From: Gnetum montanum | Lineage: Eukaryota > Streptophyta > Gnetopsida > Gnetales > Gnetaceae | DNA: 64,000 nucleotides | Assembly: GCA_015680685.1 (NCBI GenBank) | Contig: MNCI01004643.1 | Location: 38,263 to 102,262, forward strand | Reading direction: 5' to 3' | Shown here: piece by piece, positions 21,231 to 33,017 of the stretch | Numbering within the stretch: the stretch's first letter is position 1 | Layout: each line of letters starts with the position of its first letter | Program-made: the position numbers and the translations under genes | The notes under the pieces: model-generated | Seen by the model: the letters and a program-made list of their open reading frames with translations, nothing else | Told to the model about the DNA's origin: nothing | Databases searched by the model: none

Positions 21231-24090
21231 TGAATACTAGCTAGAACAACCATATGTGTGGATGTAAGTTTTCTTTTTCTTACTTAGATGAAATTTTTCA
21301 TTCTACAATAATTTTTGGTAAATGTTCTACTGTAAATGTAATGGGAAAGGGGGATATTAACATCAGAACCAAGAATGATTTTGTAGAAACAATTTCCAAG
21401 GTTTTTTATGTTTCTAATTTGAAAAACAATTTGTTAAGTGCTGGCTAATTGCAAGAGAAGGGTTATGTAATAATCATTTAGAAGGATTCTTGTGAATTTT
21501 ATGATCCTTCAAGAGGAGCTATTGCAGTTGTTCAAATGAGCTCCAATAGATTATTTCCATTGATAATTGAAAGTGCTCAATCTTGCCTAAAGGGTAAAGT
21601 AAAAGACCCAACATGGCTTTGGCATTTTCACTATGGCCACTTGAATTTTGGAGGATTAAAGACTCTGCAACAAAAACATATAACTAGTCTTCCTCAAATT
21701 ACAATTCCTTCTCGAGTCTATGAAGAATGTGTTGTTGGTAAATAACATCATTCTCAATTTTTTTAAGGAAAATCATGAAGAGCATAGAATGTCCTTGAAC
21801 TAGTTCACTTCGACATTTCTGGGCCAATAAAACCATCTTCAAATGGAGGTAAGAGGTACATGATCACCTTCATTGATGATTATACTTTAAAAAGTTGGGT
21901 TTACTTTTTTCAAGAGAAGTCTGAAGCTCTTAATTCATTTAAAAGCTTCAAGGCACATGTTGAGAACGAATCTAGAAAGATCATTAAGACTCTTTGTACA
22001 GATCATGGAGGAGAATATCGTTCAAAATAGTTTGATATTTTTTGTGAGAATCATGGCATTCAAAGAGAGCTCACATCCCCCTATATACCACAACAAAATG
22101 GTGTATCATAGAGGAAAAATAAAACCATCCTTAATATGGTGAGAAGCCTCTTAGCAAGAGGAAATATTCCAAAGAGCTTTTGGCCAAAGGCTGTGAATTG
22201 GAGCATCCATGTTTTGAATAGAATTTTCACCTTTGCTATTCAAAACAAGACACCAAAAGAGGCTTGGAGTGGGAGGAAACTAGCAATGGATCACTTCAGA
22301 ATCTTGGGTTGCATTGCCTACACACATATCCCTCATGAGAAGAGGAAGAAGCTGGAGGATAATAGTGAAAAATGTGTCTTTCTTGGCATAAGTGAAGCAT
22401 CCAAAGCATATAAATTTTATAATCCTCTGATAAAGAATATTTTGACTAGCAGAGATGTCATATTTGATGAAGAGAGTACTTGGAATTAGAATGGGTAGTA
22501 ACCTACTTCAATTATTTTTTATAGTGAAACTACAAACTCCACAGCACTCGAAACTACAGAACCTAGAACTACAAACTTCAAAGCACCAAGAAATGTGGAG
22601 GTTAAAATCCCAAAAGCCACAAAGGTTGAAGCATCAAGAACTGTGGAGGTTGAGACTTCATCGATAGTAGTCGTAGTTGAATCTCACTGTATTTGAAAAA
22701 GACCCTTATGGATGATGGATTATGAGGTAACTGGGATTGACCAATCTAATGACCCAATCACCCACTTTGCTTTATTTGCATATTGTGATCCCACAACTTT
22801 TGAAAGTGCTATTAAAGAATCAAAATGGAGAAAGGCAATGGAGGATGAAATTGAAGCCATTGAGAGAAATGATACTTGGGAGTTGGTTAATCTTCCAAAA
22901 GAGCACAAAATTCATGGCCTATCTTCCAAATGGATGTCAAGTCTACATTCTTGCATGGAGACTTGGAGGAACAGGTATTTACTGATTAGCCCCTAGTTTT
23001 GTGAAGCTTGGTATTGAGCACAAGGTCGATAAATTTAAAAAGGCTTTGTATGGACTAAAACAAGCTCCAAGAGCTTGGTATAGTCATATAAATACCTAAT
23101 TTTTTAAGGAGGAATTTCAAAAATGTCCATATGAGCATACACTTTTTAAAAATATTAATGGAGGAAAAGTGCTCATTTTATGTTTATATGTTGATGATCT
23201 TATTTTCACTGGGAATGATAGTGCTTCATTTGAAAAATTTAAGTCAATGATGGACGAGTTTGAAATGCTTAATCTTGGAAAAAATGCATTACTATCTTAG
23301 CATAGAAGTAGTGCAATCCCCCATTGGAATCTTTATTTCTCAAAAGAAGTATGTCAAAGAAATTTTGAAGAGGTTTAAGATCAAGGATTGCAATCCTGTA
23401 AGCACTCCAATTGAGATTGGCTTGAGGCTAAACAAATATCCTAAAGGAAGCAAGGTGGAGGCTTCACTTTAAAAGCAAATTGTTGGGAGTCTAATGTATT
23501 TGACTACAACCAAACCCAATATAATACATGTTGTGAGTCTTATTAGTAGATACATGGAGTCTTCAAAGAATATGCATTTGTTGGCTACTAAAAGAATATT
23601 TCATTACTTGCAAGGGACTAAATATTTTGGGCTATTTTTCAAGAAAGTGGGATTTATTAATAGTGATTATGCAAGTGATCAAGCTTATAGGAAGAGCACT
23701 TTAAGATATGTTTTTATGATGGGCACAAGGGCTATTTCATGGTTATCCAAGAAAAAATCAATTGTCACATTGTCAACCATAGAGTTTGAATTTGTTGCTA
23801 CAACATCTTATGCTTGCCAAGCTATTTGGCTATGAAAAATTCTTAATGAGCTATATTTCAAGCAAGATGGGGCTACTACAATTTTCTATGACAACAATTC
23901 CACCATAAAGTTATCCAAAAATCCTATGCTACATGGAAGAAGCAAGCATATTGATGTGAGATTTTACTTCTTACATGATCTATGAAATGATGGTGTTATT
24001 AATTTGGTGTTTTGTAAGAGTGAAGATCAACTTGCTAATATTCTAACCAAATGCCTCAAGTTATCAACATTCTATAGGTTGAGAAAGTAG
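21231..24090 (+). pseudogene. Copia element 1 pol: integrase, RT, RNase H
   Basis: Integrase shows WLWHFHYGHLNFGGLKTL, LVHFDISGPI (first D), CTDHGGEYRS (second D) and the LTSPYIPQQNGV region where the final glutamate is lost. RT has a deletion after SKWM, joining it to SLHSCMETW, so the central fingers are missing. The palm survives as ALYGLKQAPRAWYSHI and YVDDLIFTGND (about 23190-23222). RNase H ends with GRSKHIDVRFYFLHDL. The order INT-RT-RH is that of Ty1/copia. Several stops occur. Confidence 0.88.
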
Positions 24091-24102
24091 CTTGGAATTT
24101 GC

Positions 24103-24350
24103 ACATTAAATGATTTTTGTTAAATTGATAGTTTGTAAACTATCCTTTTAGTTTATGAGAGGATGTTAAATGCGTTTAATTATTAAACATGCTTTTTTTT
24201 TGGTTGGCCTATCTTTAGGGATTTGGTTACATTAAATGATTTTTGTTAAATTGATAGTTTGTAAAATATCCTTTTAGTTTACAGGAGGATGTTAAATGCG
24301 TTTAATTATTAAACATGCTTTTTTTTATTTGGCCTATCTTTAGGAACTAT
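24103..24350 (+). repeat. 126-bp tandem duplication across the polypurine tract and 3' LTR start
   Basis: ACATTAAATGATTTTTGTTA begins at both 24103 and 24229. Each copy contains the purine tract and a TGTTAAATGCG LTR start (24174 and 24290). Only the second leads into a full LTR. Confidence 0.88.
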
Positions 24351-24706
24351 CTTTAGGGATTTCGTTGCTATTTTTGTTCTTTAGAAGTTGAATGGTTGGC
24401 TGTTACAAAAGTTGAAGGGTTTGCTATTACAAAAGTTGAAGGGTCAGTCATTATAGAAGTTGAAGGGTCAATCATTATAGAAGTTGAAGGGTTGGCCGTT
24501 ATAAAAGTTGAAGGGTCAACTATTATAGAAATTAAAGCGTTGACCATTATAGAAGTTGCTATTTTTCTTTAATGTATTTACCTATTTAAAGGCTATTATT
24601 AGTTAAATAAAAATGTGAAATTCAGTTGCCTATGTTTGCCCCTATTTTGTTTTGTTTTGTTTTTTTATTATCTAAGGCTAGCAGTGCATAGCCTCAAAGG
24701 CTAACA
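24290..24706 (+). repeat. 3' LTR of copia element 1
   Basis: It matches 9840-10247 and also has seven 24-bp units (24383-24550). A TATTTAAAG box lies at about 24581. The LTR ends GGCTAACA. Confidence 0.8.
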
Positions 24707-24710
24707 CTCG

Positions 24711-24940
24711 TAGGGGCTCACATTGATATCAAACACATATGGACGATATGTTTCATGACAAATGAGTGGAGTAGTTTTCCACCCACATGTAGGTAGGTAG
24801 CTTAACTTTGCAAAAAATTACATTCGCTGCACAATAACTATTCTTAGCTATAAATTAATGAAGTCCTTCATTTATATTTCCTTACATTGTCACAAGGTCA
24901 ATGTGTTACCGTTTTTCACAATTGCTATTGTTCAAGCTCA
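24711..24940 (-). repeat. Right inverted-repeat arm, distal part
   Basis: The reverse complement matches 5083-5320, including GTAGGTAGGTAGCTTAACTT and ATTGCTATTGTTCAAGCT. It resumes the arm interrupted at 9839. Confidence 0.78.
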
Positions 24941-26313
24941 CCCATAGGTCAATTCAATAATTAAATTCTTCATTTGCTTTTCTTCTAAAACATCGATTGC
25001 ACTGCATCGAATGTCCAAAAAAGAACCCATGGAGCACGTTCACTGACCTCAACTAAAAAGTTTATGATGATAAAATTTGAAGAATACTGGATTTCCTTGG
25101 TAAAAGAAGAAAAGTTGTACATCATGATTGCATTGCCAAACTGTGCTTTGTACATTTAACTACATGCATAATTAACTAATTTAAAAGGGTACCTTGCCTT
25201 CTTTGATTTTTCGAGGCATGCACTGGTGAGTATTTGACTTTTCAAAGCATTATCTTTTGGAGGGAAGGTAAAGGTAATTGTTTCTCAAGTTATAAAATTC
25301 AAATTTAATTGAGGATGCAATTATTTAAAAGATATTAGATTTTCGCCCATTCCCAAAACTTCATCTTGCAAAAATAAGTATTAAGCCTTTGGGTGATGGT
25401 TCATTAATAATTAGTAGAAAATTCTAAAACAATCTAAAATCAAAGCACATGTAAATGATTGCTAAATACTTGAATTACTATGTAGTATGCATCAGCACCA
25501 AGATTAATCCTTAGTAATTTCTAAAATATATTCCAAAACTCTTCAGGGATGGTGACCCATCAAAGTCTCTTTGCTTCCCTCATGTGCCATTGAAGGCCCC
25601 CCTTATCTAGCTCATAGTTTGAGAAATTTACGATTAATCGCAAGATCTGCAACATATTGCAATGTAACATTGAAGTCAATTCAAAATCAAATCAAACATT
25701 TAATCTAATAAATAGTAATAAACTGTTATTGATTTTTAAATTTTTTAGTATTATTTATTACTAATTCTAATACCAATGGACAACTAAAATTTCTATATTT
25801 GATTTTCCACTCTTATTGAGCTCTTAGATAAAAAAAATTGGAAAATGCAACTACCAACATGGGTGAATGTAATTGCTCTATTTTGCTAATATTGACGATT
25901 TTAATCCAATTGTTACAACGATTTATTCAATTTTTTCCAATTTGATTTATCAAAACGATTGTTAATTTTTTAATCTATGATCTAGCTTCTTCATCCATTT
26001 CAATATGCCATGACAAAAGTTGTGGGTGGTTTAAAGATAATGTACAAAAAAAGAAGAAAGGAAGGAGTAATAATGAACAAAAGCTACAAAGCATTTGATA
26101 GATTCGTTATTATTCTCACCATTCCATAATTTCCATTCTCTAGTCATCGTGCTTGGCAAAACACATACAAGTTTTGAGGCACCGAGGTATTTGAGGAAAA
26201 TGATGACCCAAAAAAACACTTGTGATTCAACTCTAATCTACTTGTTTATTCTCATTCCCACATTCTCTTAAAATTCTCATGAATCAGTATATTCCCCCAC
26301 TCAAAATGATGTA
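24941..26313. other. No gene seen
   Basis: AT-rich sequence with no recognisable coding or LTR signature. A short direct-repeat relative of 9755-9790 lies at 25497-25535. Confidence 0.5.
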
Positions 26314-26896
26314 TGTGGGTCCCTCCAACATAAAGCCCACAACACATTAATATATAAATAAATAAAAAGGAGGAGAAAGAAGGTTGCTTGCTAAGCCAAC
26401 CAAAATTAGCCGCCCATGTTGGCTACTAAGTTAGGTAGCCAAAATTAGCTACCTAGATTGGCTGCTAAGTTAGGCAGCACAGGGCATTTCCCTTGGCTAT
26501 AAATCCATGGGAAATGGCAAATGGGAGTAAGGATAGAAGACAAGAAAATGGCCAAAGTGAGAAAGAGAGGCCAAATGGAGAGACACACAAATAAGCCTTG
26601 TGAGCTTAGTTTTCTAGGAATTTTTCCTAAAGGGATGTGAGATTTCTCCTTGTTATTTCAAGAATATTTTTCTTGTAATTAACTAGAGAGACATTGTTGT
26701 ATTCCTACTATTTATTAGTAGAAGAAGATTTTTTAGAGTTTTCCCAAGGAAGTATGAACCATACGAGTCCTTGTGTTATTATTTTGCACTTTACTTCCAC
26801 TATCTACTCTATTAGTTTATATCCTACTTTTAACACAATAGTGGGAAAATACTATATAAGCTAGTTTGTGGTGTTGTGCCCTCCTTTTTCCCAACA
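26314..26896 (+). repeat. Probable 5' LTR of copia element 2
   Basis: The proposed ends are TGTGGGTCCC and TTTCCCAACA, which form a short inverted repeat. A TATAAAT box lies at about 26499. A primer-site-like TAGTATTGCAATGCCAAG starts at about 26900, a decayed match to the initiator-Met type. No partner LTR exists to confirm the start. Confidence 0.55.
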
Positions 26897-27048
26897 CCTA
26901 GTATTGCAATGCCAAGTTGAAGATCACAAACAGGAAAAAAACACTATAGCAACTCATTGACTATAGCAGAGCAAGTTCCTATAACAATCTATGGTATTGT
27001 AGCCCATGGAATTTGTTGCAAAATTTGTGAGTATTTCTGTATGTTGTT

Positions 27049-27807
27049 ATGGCAAACACTAGCAACAGTAGTTCAATCAATAGCATGGATATAAATCCTA
27101 GTAGAATGGTTGATTTGAATTCTAAAAATTATTAGTTATGTAAGGGGAAATGGAAGACCTTCTATATTGTAAAAAGTGTTATGCTCCTATCACTGATAAA
27201 AAGCCAACAACAATGGATGATGAGGAGTGTCAAATGTTGGATAGGCAAGTTGTAGGGTATATTTTCCATTAGATGGATGATAATTTTTATCATCTTATCT
27301 CCACAAAAAAATCTAGCAAAAGTTTATGGGACAAGTTAGAGAAGATGTATGCTAAAAAGATGGGAGGAAATAAAATTGATGAACACCAAGTACAAAGAAG
27401 GTACTCCCATATCTAACCACCTCAATGAGATGTAGGACATTTTGAATCAACTTGCAAATTTGAAGATCAACTTCGATGAAGAATTACAAGGTTTGATAAT
27501 TCTTGATTCCTTGCCACAAAGTTGGGAGACACTCAGAATGTCAATAACAAACTCAACCCCAAATGGAGTTGTATCATTCAACCAAATCAAGAGCAATCTT
27601 CTGAATGAAGAAACAAAGAGAAACGCGTCAGGCTTTAGAAGTTCCAATTCTGAGACACTGGTTACAAAAAATCAAGAGAGGAGCCAAAGCAAAGATCCAC
27701 AAAAGCATGGAAATGATAAAAGAAAGTCCAAATCCAAAAAGGAGATTGAGTGTTATCACTATGGCAAGAAGGGGCATATAAAGAGGAATTGCAGAAAGTT
27801 GAAGTAA
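27049..27807 (+). pseudogene. Copia element 2 gag
   Basis: It opens MANTSNSSSINSMDINPS, then breaks by frameshift and resumes at about 27442 with LNQLANLKINFDEELQGL and LPQSWETLRMSI, typical of UBN2-type copia gag. The zinc knuckle is CYHYGKKGHIKRNC, with its second cysteine changed to tyrosine. Confidence 0.82.
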
Positions 27808-29920
27808 GAGCAATAGCAGCAACATCAACCAAATGAGAATGGTGGAGATTGGGCTTTAGTTGTCAATCACGAGGCTTACATCCTTAGAGACATGAGTAAT
27901 GCTGATACAATCAATTTGGCAACCCAAGAAACAGATTTGGTAATTGATAGTAGTGCTTCTATTCATGTGACATCCAAAAGAGATTTCTTCTCATGCTACA
28001 CTTAAGGAGACTATGGTGAAGTAAAGATGGAAAATGATTATTCAAGAAAATCAGTCAACATTGGAGATGTTTTCTTCAGGATAGATATTGGTTACAGGCT
28101 AATTTTGAGAAATGTCAAACATGTTCTAAATTTTAGACTAAACTTGATATATGTGATGGAACTGGATAATGATGACTATGAGAACAGCTTTAAAGAATGA
28201 CATTGAAAACTCTCCAAGGATTCCTTGGTGGTAGCTAGAGGAAAGAAGCAGCATTCTCTATACACGATGCTAGCACATGTCATCAGAGACATCATCAATG
28301 TGGGGGAGGATGAAGTAACAATAGAGATGTGGCATAAAAGGCTTGGTCACATTAGCCAAAAGGGGCTAGATATCCTAGCCAAGAAGAATATACTTTCAAA
28401 GGTGAAAGGCACGCATTTGAAGAGCTATGTAGATTGTTTAGCTGGAAAGCAACATAGAGTCGCCTTCAAGAGCTCACTTTCACATAGAAGAAAGCATGTT
28501 TTAGATCTAGTGCATTCTGATATTTGTGGTCCTATGCCAACAAGATTAGTTGGTGGGGCATAATAATTTCTCACATTTATTGATGATCACTCATAAAATT
28601 TGTGGTTATACACCTTGACAATGAAAGACCAGGTGGTAGATGTGTTCAAGCAATTCCTTCCAAGTATAGAAAGAGAGATTGGTAGGACGTTGAAGTATAT
28701 CAGAACAGGCAATGGAGGTGAATACTTGGGAGCGTTCTGAGAGTATTGCAAGAGTCATGGTATCCGACACTAGAAGACTCCTCCAAAGACTCTTCAACTG
28801 AATGGTTTAGCTCAAAGGATGAACTAGACTATTGTGGAAAATTCCAGGAGCATGATGTCAATTGCAAAGTTACCCAAAACCTTTTGGGGAGAAGTGGTGA
28901 ATACAATTGCTGATTTGATCAATCTTTCTCACTTAGTTCCTCTGGATGGAGATATTCTAGAAAAAGTATGGTGTAATGAGGATGTCTCCTATGATCATCT
29001 GAAAGTGTTCAGTTGCAAAGCATTTGTGCACATCCCAAAGGATGAGAGATCTAAGTTGGATGGAAAAACTAGGGAATGCATCTTTTTGGGATATGACAAT
29101 GATGAGTTCGACTATAGACTATTTGATCTTGTTACAAAGAAAATAGTCAGAAGCTGAGATATTGTACTCTTTGAAGATTAGTTTATCAGAGACATTAACA
29201 AGAAGATCTAGAAACCAGAGCAAATTGATAAGGTGAATCACAATCTTGTCCTTCCACCTAAACAAAAAAATCAAGGTGAAAATGAACAAGAAGTTACTCA
29301 AGCTGCCACAAGGTCAACAAAAAAGTCAAGATGCAATTGAAATACCATTGATGAGATCAACAAAAAGTCACTAGCCTACCGGAAAGTATGCTCCTAATGA
29401 GTATGTGGTGTTGAATCGAGGGGAAGAACCTGAAAGTTATGATGAGGCTCTGGCAAATAAATATAATGAGTGGATCAAAGCCATGCAATCATTGAAGAAG
29501 AATGACACATATGAGTTGGTGGAATTACCAAAAGGAAGAAAAGCATTGAAGAACAAGTGGATGTACCGACTAAAGACTCATGGAGATGAAATAAGATATA
29601 AGGCGAGGTTGGTTGTGAAAGGCTTTAATCAAAAGCAAGGCATTGACTTTGAATAAATTTTTGTATTAGTTGTGAAGATGACATTCATTAGAATAATTTT
29701 GAGTCTACCTACAAGTCTAAACTTGAAGGTTGAGCAAATGGATGTGAAGACTGCCTTTCTCCATGGTGATTTGGAGGAAGAGATCTATATGGAGCAACCG
29801 AATGAGTTCAAAGTCAAAGGAAAAGAAAACATGGTGTGCAAACTAAAGAAGAGTATGTATGGATTAAAGTGAGCACCTAGGAAATGGTATAGGAAGTTTG
29901 AATCTTTTATGATAAAGCAT

Positions 29921-31159
29921 TGATGAATTGTGGTTTGTCAGGTGTTGATATCGGACCCTTGTTAACTAGGTGCTAATATCAGACCCCTATTATCGGACCC
30001 TTGATATCAGACCCTTTGTTACCCAGGTGCTTATATTGGATCCCTATTATTGGACCCCTGATATCTAATGAGTCCCATTATCGGATCCCCATTATGTTTA
30101 CACTGCAACATGAATAATTCCTAGTTAGTCAATAATCCCATACCTATCCACTATGTAATCAATTAGATTCATTCTCATTTTGTTTAACTCAAGGATGAGT
30201 TGTTATTTAGTCATGGGGGTATGATGAATTGTGGTTTGTCAAGTGCTGATATCGAACCCCTATTATTGGGCCCCTGATATCTGATGAGTCCTGATATCAG
30301 ACCCTTGTTATCAAACCCTTAATATCAGACCCACGTTATCGAACCCCTAATATTAGACCTGCAATATCGCATACGCGATATCGCAGCCTGAAAAGCAATA
30401 TCGCATATGCAATATCGTGGTTCCCATGTGAGCTTATAAATACACAATGGGACGCCCAGGAAAGTAATAAGAAGTTAGTGTTAGAGTAGGATCTTTTTGT
30501 CATTTTTTCCTCTCAACCCTTTCTCCCAGTGCATGCCCGCAGTGTGATGATTGTCATTGTATAGTACCTTTATTTGAGTGTGACATACTTGGACACACAC
30601 ATGACCGAAAATAAAGATCGAGATTACTTCATCATTTCAGCATTCACTTAGTTTAATTATTTAATTGTTATTGTTATTTATTACTTTCGTAGTTAATATA
30701 TCTTTACCCTAAACTCCTTAGACGCAGAATGAGTATGACTTAATCACGAGCATTTAAGTGTGACTACTTGGTAACCTAGTAGCGTACCTAGGATCTGTGC
30801 TTGGTAATCCTAGTAGTAGTTGTGGATGAGGTCCAAGATGTGTACAGATGATTAAGGGACAGATGCTCATCATACTTAGGCTAGCTTAGATTCTCTCTCC
30901 CTTTTCCTCCTACCTTAATTAAAGTTATTTTCCATTACCTCCAAGAGTAGCACTAGCTTAGAAGCCACATCATACACCTCACTCTAGACTAAACCATATG
31001 TGACAAAGCAAATACTAGTCCAAGTGGGAAGACAGCGAACTGCGATCAACAAATAACTATCTAGATACCATAACTAGCCCATTTGTGGAGTTCGACCAGA
31101 TCATGCGTGGAACGCTTGTATTCATATGGTTGAGTGTAGGGGTACCTCGCCACTCATCA
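29921..31159 (+). mobile_element. Element C: internally deleted Athila-like element nested in copia element 2
   Basis: AGCAT is duplicated exactly on both sides (29916-29920 and 31160-31164). It holds about 180 bp of a 5' LTR start, about 120 bp ending in TCATGGGGGTA, and a full 3' LTR (30222-31159). All of gag, pol and most of the 5' LTR are missing. Because the duplication is intact, the loss happened after insertion. Removing it rejoins the copia RT reading FMIKH to DYNK. Confidence 0.88.
30222..31159 (+). repeat. 3' LTR of element C
   Basis: It starts TGATGAATTGTGG and ends CGCCACTCATCA. U3 combines ATATCAGACCC-type repeats with GATATCGC palindromes (about 30238-30420). A TATAAATA box lies at about 30427. 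The U5 end matches the family. Confidence 0.88.
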
Positions 31160-31847
31160 AGCATGACTACAATAAAACTACTACAGATCATTGTGTGTTT
31201 GTGAAGGAATTTGCATATGGAAACTTCCTTATTCTCCTACTTTAAGTAGATGATATGTTGATTGTTGGCAAGGATGTACAGAAGATCAACAATTTGAAGA
31301 ATGATCTTAGCAAATGTTTTGCTATGAATGATTTGGGTTCAACTAAGCAAATCCTTGGTATGAGCATTTATCAAGATAGAAGTTCTAGGAAAGTATGGTT
31401 GTCACAAGAGAAATACATTGAGAAAGTGTTGGAAAGGTTCCACATGAACCAAGCTAAACTAGTAACTTCACTACTTGCTAATCACTTCAAGTTGAGCAAG
31501 GAGCAGTGCCCTTCCACAAAAAAGGAGAAGGAAAAAATAAGCAAGATTTCATATGCTTTAGTAGTAGGAAGTTTGATGTATGCTATGGTTTGCACAAGAT
31601 CCAACATTGCTTACATAGTTGGTGTTGTGAGCAGATTTCTCTTTAATCCAAGGGGAGAGTGTTGGGCTATAGTTAAATGGATTCTTGGGTACCTTTGAGA
31701 AACTTCCAAACTCTCACTTTGTTTTGGAAGTGGAAATCTTGAACTAAAGGGTCATTTTGATGCTGATATGGCTGGAGATGTAGACTTTGAAAAATCCATC
31801 TCAGGTTAAATGATAACCTTTGCAGGAGGAGCTGTGTCTTGGCAATC

Positions 31848-32877
31848 TGATGAGACATGAAATTGCTCATATTGCTGGCAGTCGCCTTAAGGCACCCACG
31901 TTGTATCATGGGTCACGATGTATCATGGGCCGCGATATCGCGTACGCGATATCACGTCTTCCCCGCAATATCGCGTACACGATATCGCAGTCCGCCGCCA
32001 TGTCTATAAATAAGAGGCGGCTCTCCCTTGTTTGGGAATCCCAGTTTTAGTGTAGCGAAGCTCTGGCAGTTTGATCCCTCCAGAGTTAGAATTTTCCCGT
32101 GTCTGCCCGCAGTGTGGTGAATGTGATTGTACGGTGTCTTTATTCGAGTGTGCCGTACTTGGACACGCACATGACCGGCAATAAAGATCAAGATTACTTC
32201 ATCATTGCAGCATTCACTTAGTTTATTTATTGTTATTTATTTCATGTTATTTATTGCTTTCATAGCGTGGTGTGAGTACGACTTAGCTACGAGCATCTAC
32301 GGGTGTGTACGGCTAGTTAAGGAATCGGTTACTCATCGCGATTAGTCTCTCACCCTTAAACTCCTAGAAGCGGAACGAGTACGACTTGATTACGAGCATT
32401 TAAGTATGACTGCTTGGTAGCCCAGTGGTGTAGCTAGGGGGATCTACGCTTGGTAACCCAGTGGCGTATTTGGGGTCTGCGCTTGGTAATCCCAGTGGCG
32501 TACCTAGGCCTATGCTTGCTAGTCCCAGTGGTAGTCGTGCACGAAGTCCAAGATGTGTACGGTTGATCAAGGAATCGGTTGCTCATCGCACTTAGGCTAG
32601 ATTAAATTTCTTACCCTTTCCCTCTTAGCTTAGATTAGTTAATATTATTTTTCCACTGCCTTCAGGAGTAGCGTTAGAATTAGAACACATCATACACCTC
32701 ATCTAGATTAAACCATACGTGATATATGCAAAACTAGTCTAGATGGAAAGACAGCGAACTGCGACCTAAGGCTAACTATCTAGGTGCCACAACTAGTCCA
32801 TCTACGGAGTTCGACCGGATCGCGCGTGCGACACTCGTTTCGTATGGTTGAGTGTAGGGGTACCTCGCCACTCATCA
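31848..32877 (+). repeat. 5' LTR of element D
   Basis: This 1030-bp LTR runs from TGATGAGACATG to CCACTCATCA. The palindromic array (about 31929-31990) precedes TATAAATA at 32005-32012. An AATAAA lies at about 32180 in R. Confidence 0.9.
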
Positions 32878-32878
32878 T

Positions 32879-32896
32879 TGGCGCCGTTGCTAGGGA
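32879..32896 (+). promoter_or_regulatory. Primer-binding site (tRNA-Asp), element D
   Basis: TGGCGCCGTTGCTAGGGA is followed by TCG. It matches the complement of the plant tRNA-Asp 3' end with two changes, and the match extends past the 18-mer. Confidence 0.9.
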
Positions 32897-33017
32897 TCGT
32901 GCTAGTTATCTAGATTAGTTATATCATACAAGGTCACTGTAAAGAACTTAACGATATATCTTTCAGAAAATTCACGCATAAATTTCAGAAAAGTCATGCA
33001 TAAATTCACACACAACA

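Larger units (their letters stand above)
9840..24706 (+). mobile_element. Copia element 1 (Ty1/copia), interrupted by element B
   Basis: LTRs of about 408 bp (9840-10247) and 417 bp (24290-24706) flank gag, integrase, RT and RNase H in copia order. Element B splits it at the gag/protease boundary (11302-21230); without B the coding region is roughly 5 kb. The flanks carry the repeated string GTAGGGGCTCA on both sides (about 9828-9838 and 24710-24720), longer than the usual 5-bp duplication, so the exact ends are uncertain by a few bases. Confidence 0.85.
26314..31847 (+). mobile_element. Copia element 2 (Ty1/copia), 5' part only
   Basis: It has a 5' LTR, gag, integrase, RT and part of RNase H. 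Element C is inserted in RT (29921-31159) and element D cuts RNase H at 31848. No RNase H end, polypurine tract or 3' LTR of this family appears beyond element D, so the 3' end has been lost. Confidence 0.85.
27808..31847 (+). pseudogene. Copia element 2 pol: integrase, RT, partial RNase H (interrupted)
   Basis: The pre-integrase segment has MWHKRLGHISQKGLDIL. Integrase keeps LVHSDICGPM, but the second aspartate is changed (RTGNGGEY) and the glutamate is replaced (NGLAQRMN). RT reads KNKWMYRLK, DVKTAFLHGDLEEEIYMEQP and KSMYGLK, is split by element C, then resumes with VDDMLIVGKD where the tyrosine of YVDD is a stop. RNase H stops in CVSWQS at element D. Confidence 0.85.

Noticed and set aside
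5083-24940. Proof of a Mutator-like transposon with 9-bp target duplications
   Set aside because: No 9-bp match was found beside the outer ends of the arms; only the inverted repeat is supported.
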